Below are positions 58,740-64,000 of a stretch of DNA of 64,000 bases, piece by piece. The stretch is from Poecilobothrus nobilitatus. Its lineage: Eukaryota > Arthropoda > Insecta > Diptera > Dolichopodidae. The notes under the pieces were generated by a model. It worked only from the letters and a program-made list of their open reading frames with translations, made no database searches and was not told where the DNA came from. Position numbers and translations under genes: made by a program. The DNA lies in NCBI GenBank assembly GCA_947095535.1, contig OX352773.1, positions 269,134,515 to 269,198,514 on the forward strand, read 5' to 3'. Numbering within the stretch: position 1 is the first letter of the stretch; each line of letters opens with the position of its first letter.

Positions 58740-59300
58740 AAAAAATGTTAAAAGTTTATTTTAGTTGTAAAGGGTTCCAAAGTTACAGCTCTTCAAAATT
58801 TCAAAAAAAGCCCCATTTTCAGATGTATTTATCTCAGGCTCTGCGTAATAGTTTTGCAATCTAAAACCGCCAAAAGATCGAAAATTTTATTATCTTTATA
58901 AAACAATATCAAAATTATATAATATTTTGTAATTTACTATTTAAATTTACCGTTATGTGAAAACCACATTTTGCATGAAATTTCTTTTTACATAACTCCG
59001 GCACGCCCTTAGATAGGAATCTGAAATTTTGAGACAAGAAGCAATTAGTATAAGTTTCCTCAGAAAATTGTTTGATAGCACCCCCTCTTTAAGAGTTATT
59101 ACGCCTGAAAAATTGAAAATTTTGCTATTTTTAGACACTTACACTTGTAACTTAGGCACCTGTAAACATTTTTCTTCGGCAAGACATGAAAATTAAAGGT
59201 TCAATAATATATTTTTACGTGTGTTAACGGTTTTTCTTAGTTATATAGGGTTCCGGACTTACGGCCCCTCAAAATTTCAAAAATGTCCTATTTTCACGTT
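58740..59300 (-). repeat. Degraded copy of the A/B repeat interior
   Basis: In the same order as repeat B: gttccaaagttacagctctt, aatttaccgttatgtg, gcaccccctctttaagag, cacttgtaacttaggcacct. Identity is clearly lower than between A and B, and the superfamily ends are missing. This is an older relative. Confidence 0.6.
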
Positions 59301-60849
59301 TTTTCTTATTACATGAAATTTTCAAATTTGTGTGCAAGTCACAATTCTAAACAGTTTGTATTGAGTTTTGGAAATGTGCGCTTTTAAAAACCGTTGGTTT
59401 ACATTCTACCTTGTTTTTTTTTTACTTTTAAAAGAAATTATTTTTGACAATTAAAATTAATTTTTTGTATCATAAATTAGTTTAAGTTCGATATTAATAA
59501 TAATGTTTAAAGTTATAGAAGGTGTGTTTAGTAATTTTTTTTTTAAACTAAATATTAATACTAAAAAAAATATATCTTAAATTAAGTTTAACGCAAGGTT
59601 AATGATTAAAAAGATAAACATGTTCAATGATTTATGACGCTAAATTTTTTACACCAACAAAAAATTTAGTATTTATAAATTAAAATTTCAGATTAATCGA
59701 ATTAAAAATATTATTAAAATTATTTTTTCATTAAATATTTATTTGTATATTTTTTTAATATCAAAATTTAAAATTATTTCCAAGAAAATAAACTTATTAC
59801 ATACCAAATATACTTTGAATTTCCCAGAAGTTAATAAATATGAAAAATAATAAAAATTATTATAAATGATCATTTTTGATTTAAAAAAATAAAAAATCTA
59901 ATAACCCAATTTGGAAACATAAACAAAAAGAGAAATAAAAGCAAAAATTATAACCATAAAATAAGGCAAAAAATATTTAGAAGTATAAAATAAAAATAAA
60001 TACGAAGTAGCATTTATACATCCATAACATTAGTCTTTTTTTTGTTAGTCATATGACGTTACAAGAAGTCATAAATTGCAACCCCCAATTAAAATTGTTA
60101 TATTATAAGAACCACATTTATATGATCATCAATAATTCTCTTTTACATTATGCAATGTTCTATTTTAATATCCTTCTTCTGTATTTGAATTAGGACTTTA
60201 TGATTTTATATAGGTACATAAGTATAGAACACATATAAAGTGTTTTATTATAGAAAAGTTTAACATAACAAAATATTTGATAATTTTTAGCATTTTGATT
60301 TTAATTTTTTTTTTGGCTTTTATTTTTTTAGACAACATTTTAGATTAGATAAACTATACATGTGTATACAAACATTAGTGATATTTTCTTAGAAATTGAA
60401 ACGCTAAAATAAAATTGAAATATCCTAAAAATATTTTAGTTGCATAAAACTTCAAAACGCATAAACGAACATATAATTATGTTTAATTGTATCAATTTAA
60501 ACTTAAAATATTCATCAGGTTCAGTGCTCATAACTAAACAATCCCAAACTAAATATCTATAATAATAGCGTTAAAATTAGCGAGTTCATAAAAAAACATA
60601 AACAGTATAACAACTATAAGTAATTAAATCTAAAAATACACTATGCTGTATGTGTAATCTAAAAGACGAATGGTTTAACACCTAAAATTATATGCATATT
60701 TACTTTACGTAATATTGAGAAACTCTTTTTTAATGAAGATACAAATAGATAATTTATTGTTGTTTGGGCATAAATATAAAAACTCGTGATAACAAAGTTA
60801 AAAAACAAAATACCTGAATTATATTTAGCCAGATTTATTAATCATTTGA
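59301..60849. other. AT-rich spacer
   Basis: No gene or repeat recognised. Confidence 0.5.
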
Positions 60850-61150
60850 AAAGAAAATCCTACGAAAGACCTTAGGTCGTATAAGTTTAAATGGGTATTG
60901 GTATAACCAATAACCAACTGTATTAGACAGGATATGTTGTAAGAAGGGAAGAAAATTGTCCGTTAAGAATGGTTTTTAAATCTAACTTATATATGGTGTA
61001 CATAACAGAGGCAGACCAAAATTAAGTTGGAAAGAAGGGATAGAACAGAATTATCGAAATTCGGGTCTGCCAAGCTTATGGAGAACAGCTGCCTAGCATA
61101 GAGACGAATTATCTGAGGTCGGCTGGAGATTCTAAACTCTCTTAAAGCCA
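60850..61150 (+). pseudogene. LINE ORF C-terminal fragment, broken
   Basis: Plus-strand fragments KILRKTLGRISLNG near 60853 and, after frame changes, EADQ/GRPKLSWKEGIEQ near 61008 and GLPSLWRTAA, then HRDELSEVGW, near 61060-61120 follow the pattern I-L-R-K-x-x-G ... G-R-P-x-x-x-W-x-x-x-I-E ... W-R-x-x-A-x-x-R-D-x-W. That pattern ends many endonuclease/reverse transcriptase LINE proteins. There are in-frame stops and at least one frameshift, and the polymerase domain is absent. The clade is not assigned. Confidence 0.6.
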
Positions 61151-62526
61151 TTTATATATTATGTAAAGACATATTAATCATTAAAAATGCAAAAAAAATA
61201 ATATTTACTTATATAAGAAAAAATTTGTCATTAGTTAGGTTTTGAAGTTGACATGACAAATTTAGCAGTCCACGCCATACCTACGCCAGCATAATCTACT
61301 TTTAATTTACTTTGCTACTGAAGCTATAGTTGAAATTCTATATATACGATCTCACCAGAATGTCTGCATGATCTTAACCATTTAACCGTTTTGAATATTA
61401 TTTTTCTTTCTGGTTTCTTATAACAAGGTTCTGTAAATATCGCTACCGATTGTTTTAACCATTTGTTATTTCTTGAATTTACTAATTTTTAATCTAAAAA
61501 TCAAAGACAGCTATTTTTTGATTTAAAATAATTTTCATTATTATTATTCTGTTTTAGTTTTAATGAAATTTTTCTATAACTAAATTTAGAAGAATATTCT
61601 TCTGAAAAGAAAACTTTAAAATTCAATACAAAAGATTCAAAAATACTTTATTATACTTTATAAAGTTTATTTTTAAGTTATCTTTCCAACAAATTCCAAT
61701 AACTATAGTCTTATATCCTTTTATAATATGTTCTAATAACTAGAAAAATTTTTTTAATTATTATAATCATATCATCACAACTATAATTAAAAGTTTTATT
61801 ATACAAAATATTATATCTTTTGAAAGTTTCAAATGAATTATGAGTGTTGACATTTTAACTTTAAGAATCGCCTTAAGTTACAAAATACACATAATTTTTG
61901 AATTCATACATGTACATATGTATATGCTATTATGTATTTACAGTGAATAATTTTTAATGCGTGATTTCTGATAATTTTATAAGAATATCTTTTAATAGTT
62001 TTCGTGATTCCATTTTTTTCTTTATTAACCAATTATACCCACTTAATTCATTTAATAGAGTTAAACTTATAAAAGAAGAAAATAGTTTTCTTTATGAATA
62101 ATATTAAATTTTTCTTACCTTTTTTTTAAATTCTTGTGTATTGTTTTAACATGAATTCTACAATGGAAAAATACCAAAAACAAAAACAAAAAATAAAAGA
62201 AAAAGGAAAACAAATAATAAAAGTAAACAAGAGTTAAAAAGTTTATATAAAAAACAACTAGTATTTTAATCGAATAAAACCTCTACCCCTTTTTTGTTAA
62301 ACAAAAGTTCGTTGTTAAAAATTCGATCGTTTTACTTACTCGATAATACAATATATATGGCATAAATAAAGTATTGTAATTGTAAAAATTGTACCTATAG
62401 ATATTTCGTTAAATACCTGGTACTGTTTGGTCTGAATATAACGAAAGCGTGTATATTTAGAAAGTCTTCCTAAATGCAAAAATGTAATTGCTTTCCTTTT
62501 ACACGAAAAAGTAGTTTAGAAATATT
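61151..62526. other. AT-rich spacer
   Basis: No gene recognised. A slightly GC-richer stretch at 61255-61400 (cacgccatacctacgccag) is unassigned. Confidence 0.45.
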
Positions 62527-62660
62527 TGGTAATTGGTTGGTAAATTGAATGGTAGTTGATATTTAACATAACCATATTTACTCCTACAAACTCTTTCTCA
62601 AAGGTTGGTGTAGTCGGGAGTAGAAAAGCATAATTTACTCTGTAAAAGGAACGCATACAA
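62527..62660 (+). repeat. Dispersed repeat pair, copy 2
   Basis: Matches 10795-10925 in the same orientation: aactctttctcaaaggttgg, cgggagtagaaaagcat, then an actctgtaaaaggaacgc segment. The alignment needs small gaps. Confidence 0.6.
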
Positions 62661-64000
62661 TATACAAATATTTGTAACGAACAGTATATAGATTTATATA
62701 TAAAAAGGATACAGTTTGAGAATACGTTTTATTTAAATAAATAAAATCCAATTTATTTTTACTATGCCTAAAAAAAAATTAATTTTTCAATACATATTTA
62801 AGGATGAATCCGACACCAGCTAATGACACCAGAAATGATCTAGATCTTAAACGACACTCATAGTTTTGAACTGAACTAATATAAAATTTAATCTTATACA
62901 ATATCTATATTAAAATCTATATTTAACAATTGACAGTCCTATACTATAATCAAGTTTTATCAGAATTTAAAATATTCTAAACTATTTTTCTACAAAGAGT
63001 CCCGATGACCTGTGTGCTTATCATTTTTGGTGCAGTTTTTTAAAATAATTTACTATCCAATGTAATGACGTAACAATACTTATAATATAGACGATGACGA
63101 ATAATAGAACAAATTCCGATCTTCTATTTACCGATATCTGAAAATTAATCAAGAAATTTTATAATCTTGGAATACAGATTTTTTTTTTTCTGCGAGAGGT
63201 GTAAATTTTCAAAATTTATCAAGAAAACCTAAGCTTCCTTGATAGTGTGGAAATTTTGCCCACTAAATCACCTTTCCTGCCCCTAACCACTACAATAATA
63301 TAAGCACCCTAACTGCAAAGCAGATTAATGGCTGAAGACTATGGAGAAGAAAGGAAATTTTGGTTATGGGTATTAAATGGGTATTAAATGCTATTTTCTA
63401 CTAAAATATTTTCTAAGTGCACAAAATTATGAAATTATAATACATATTATAAATTCTTTAATCTCTCTACTTCTCTAAATCTTATTCATTTTTAAGCACA
63501 GCGATTCAATGAAAGGATGAGAGGCATTACGTATTAAGTCATCATGCGAGTTAATCTGTGGATTTTTTTTTTAAATTACTAAACTATTTTTTTTATAATA
63601 GTTTAAAAGAATTTTTATCAAATATAAAAAATATTTTTTTAACTTATAGATAAATATATTATATTTTATAACACCTAATTGTCTTCACATTAGGGTACAA
63701 GAAAGTAAAACGGAGAACACTCACAGGCACAAATTTTAAATATACTCATATATACTTGTATAAGTTCTCACCTCACACATGTTTTTTTAAAAAAAAAAGG
63801 AAACAAACAAAAACTTGCTATCATTTAGATAAAAATCTTAAATTGAAAGTATTTATTATAAGGAAAAGGATCCTTTAAAGGATATCCATAAAATTTGACT
63901 AAATTAAATGAGTGTTTTACTATATATCATTTATATACATACAATAATAGATATCCAGTACCCACCTATAATAATATGTTAAATACATATGTGGTATGAT
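62661..64000. other. AT-rich spacer
   Basis: No gene recognised. A GC-richer patch at 63230-63370 (tttcctgcccctaaccac) could be a worn repeat, but no domain is readable. Confidence 0.45.

Overview
This window looks like nuclear DNA of a higher fly (Diptera, most likely a calyptrate). It is extremely AT-rich, full of poly(A)/poly(T) runs and AT microsatellites. It carries non-LTR retrotransposon remnants, tRNA-derived SINEs with box A/box B and poly(A) tails, and short non-autonomous DNA repeats whose ends resemble repeats common in fly genomes. The species assignment is an inference from composition and repeat style only. There are no rRNA genes, CRISPR arrays, operons or other prokaryotic features, and no functional protein-coding gene can be supported with confidence. 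The 64 kb therefore looks like a gene desert or the inside of very long introns.

Layout. 0-11 kb: a repeat with palindromic flank and fly-type ends (364-1287), a candidate short exon (1580-1759), a perfect 32-bp-arm hairpin (1807-1880), an intact-looking SINE with target duplication (4322-4539), an RNase H fragment of a LINE (4773-5300), a MITE with an 8-bp target duplication (6354-6780), a SINE on the minus strand (about 7.98-8.07 kb) and a 1.58-kb repeat 'A' (8449-10028). 11-26 kb: AT-rich spacer with tandem-repeat patches, two further LINE C-terminal pseudogenes (16491-17028 and 20370-20951), a possible spliced small ORF near 17.87 kb, a second internally repeated element (about 25.04-25.79 kb) and an unrecognised broken ORF next to it. 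26-30 kb: repeat 'B', which is 'A' in opposite orientation (26608-28188), a tandem array, and a striking 225-bp-arm inverted repeat (29059-29618). 30-64 kb: mostly AT-rich spacer, with a candidate minus-strand exon at 38.48-38.55 kb, a second full SINE at 48.65-48.85 kb, a possible untranslated exon at 54.2 kb, LINE scraps near 56.1 and 60.9 kb, a degraded A/B-type block at 58.75-59.30 kb, and the second member of a repeat pair first seen at 10.8 kb.

How the parts relate. Most recognisable elements are parasitic and non-autonomous. The SINEs would need a LINE reverse transcriptase and the MITE and repeats would need a transposase, and none of the protein remnants here is intact. Repeats at 364, 8449, 25.04 and 26.61 kb share terminal sequence and form one superfamily. 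An 85-110-bp tandem unit recurs at 13.7, 24.5, 28.6 and 44.8 kb in both orientations. The strongest unusual signal is the near-perfect long inverted repeat at 29.06-29.62 kb, which would fold into a long double-stranded RNA if transcribed. Four possible exons (1.6, 17.9, 38.5 and 54.2 kb) are reported as candidates only.
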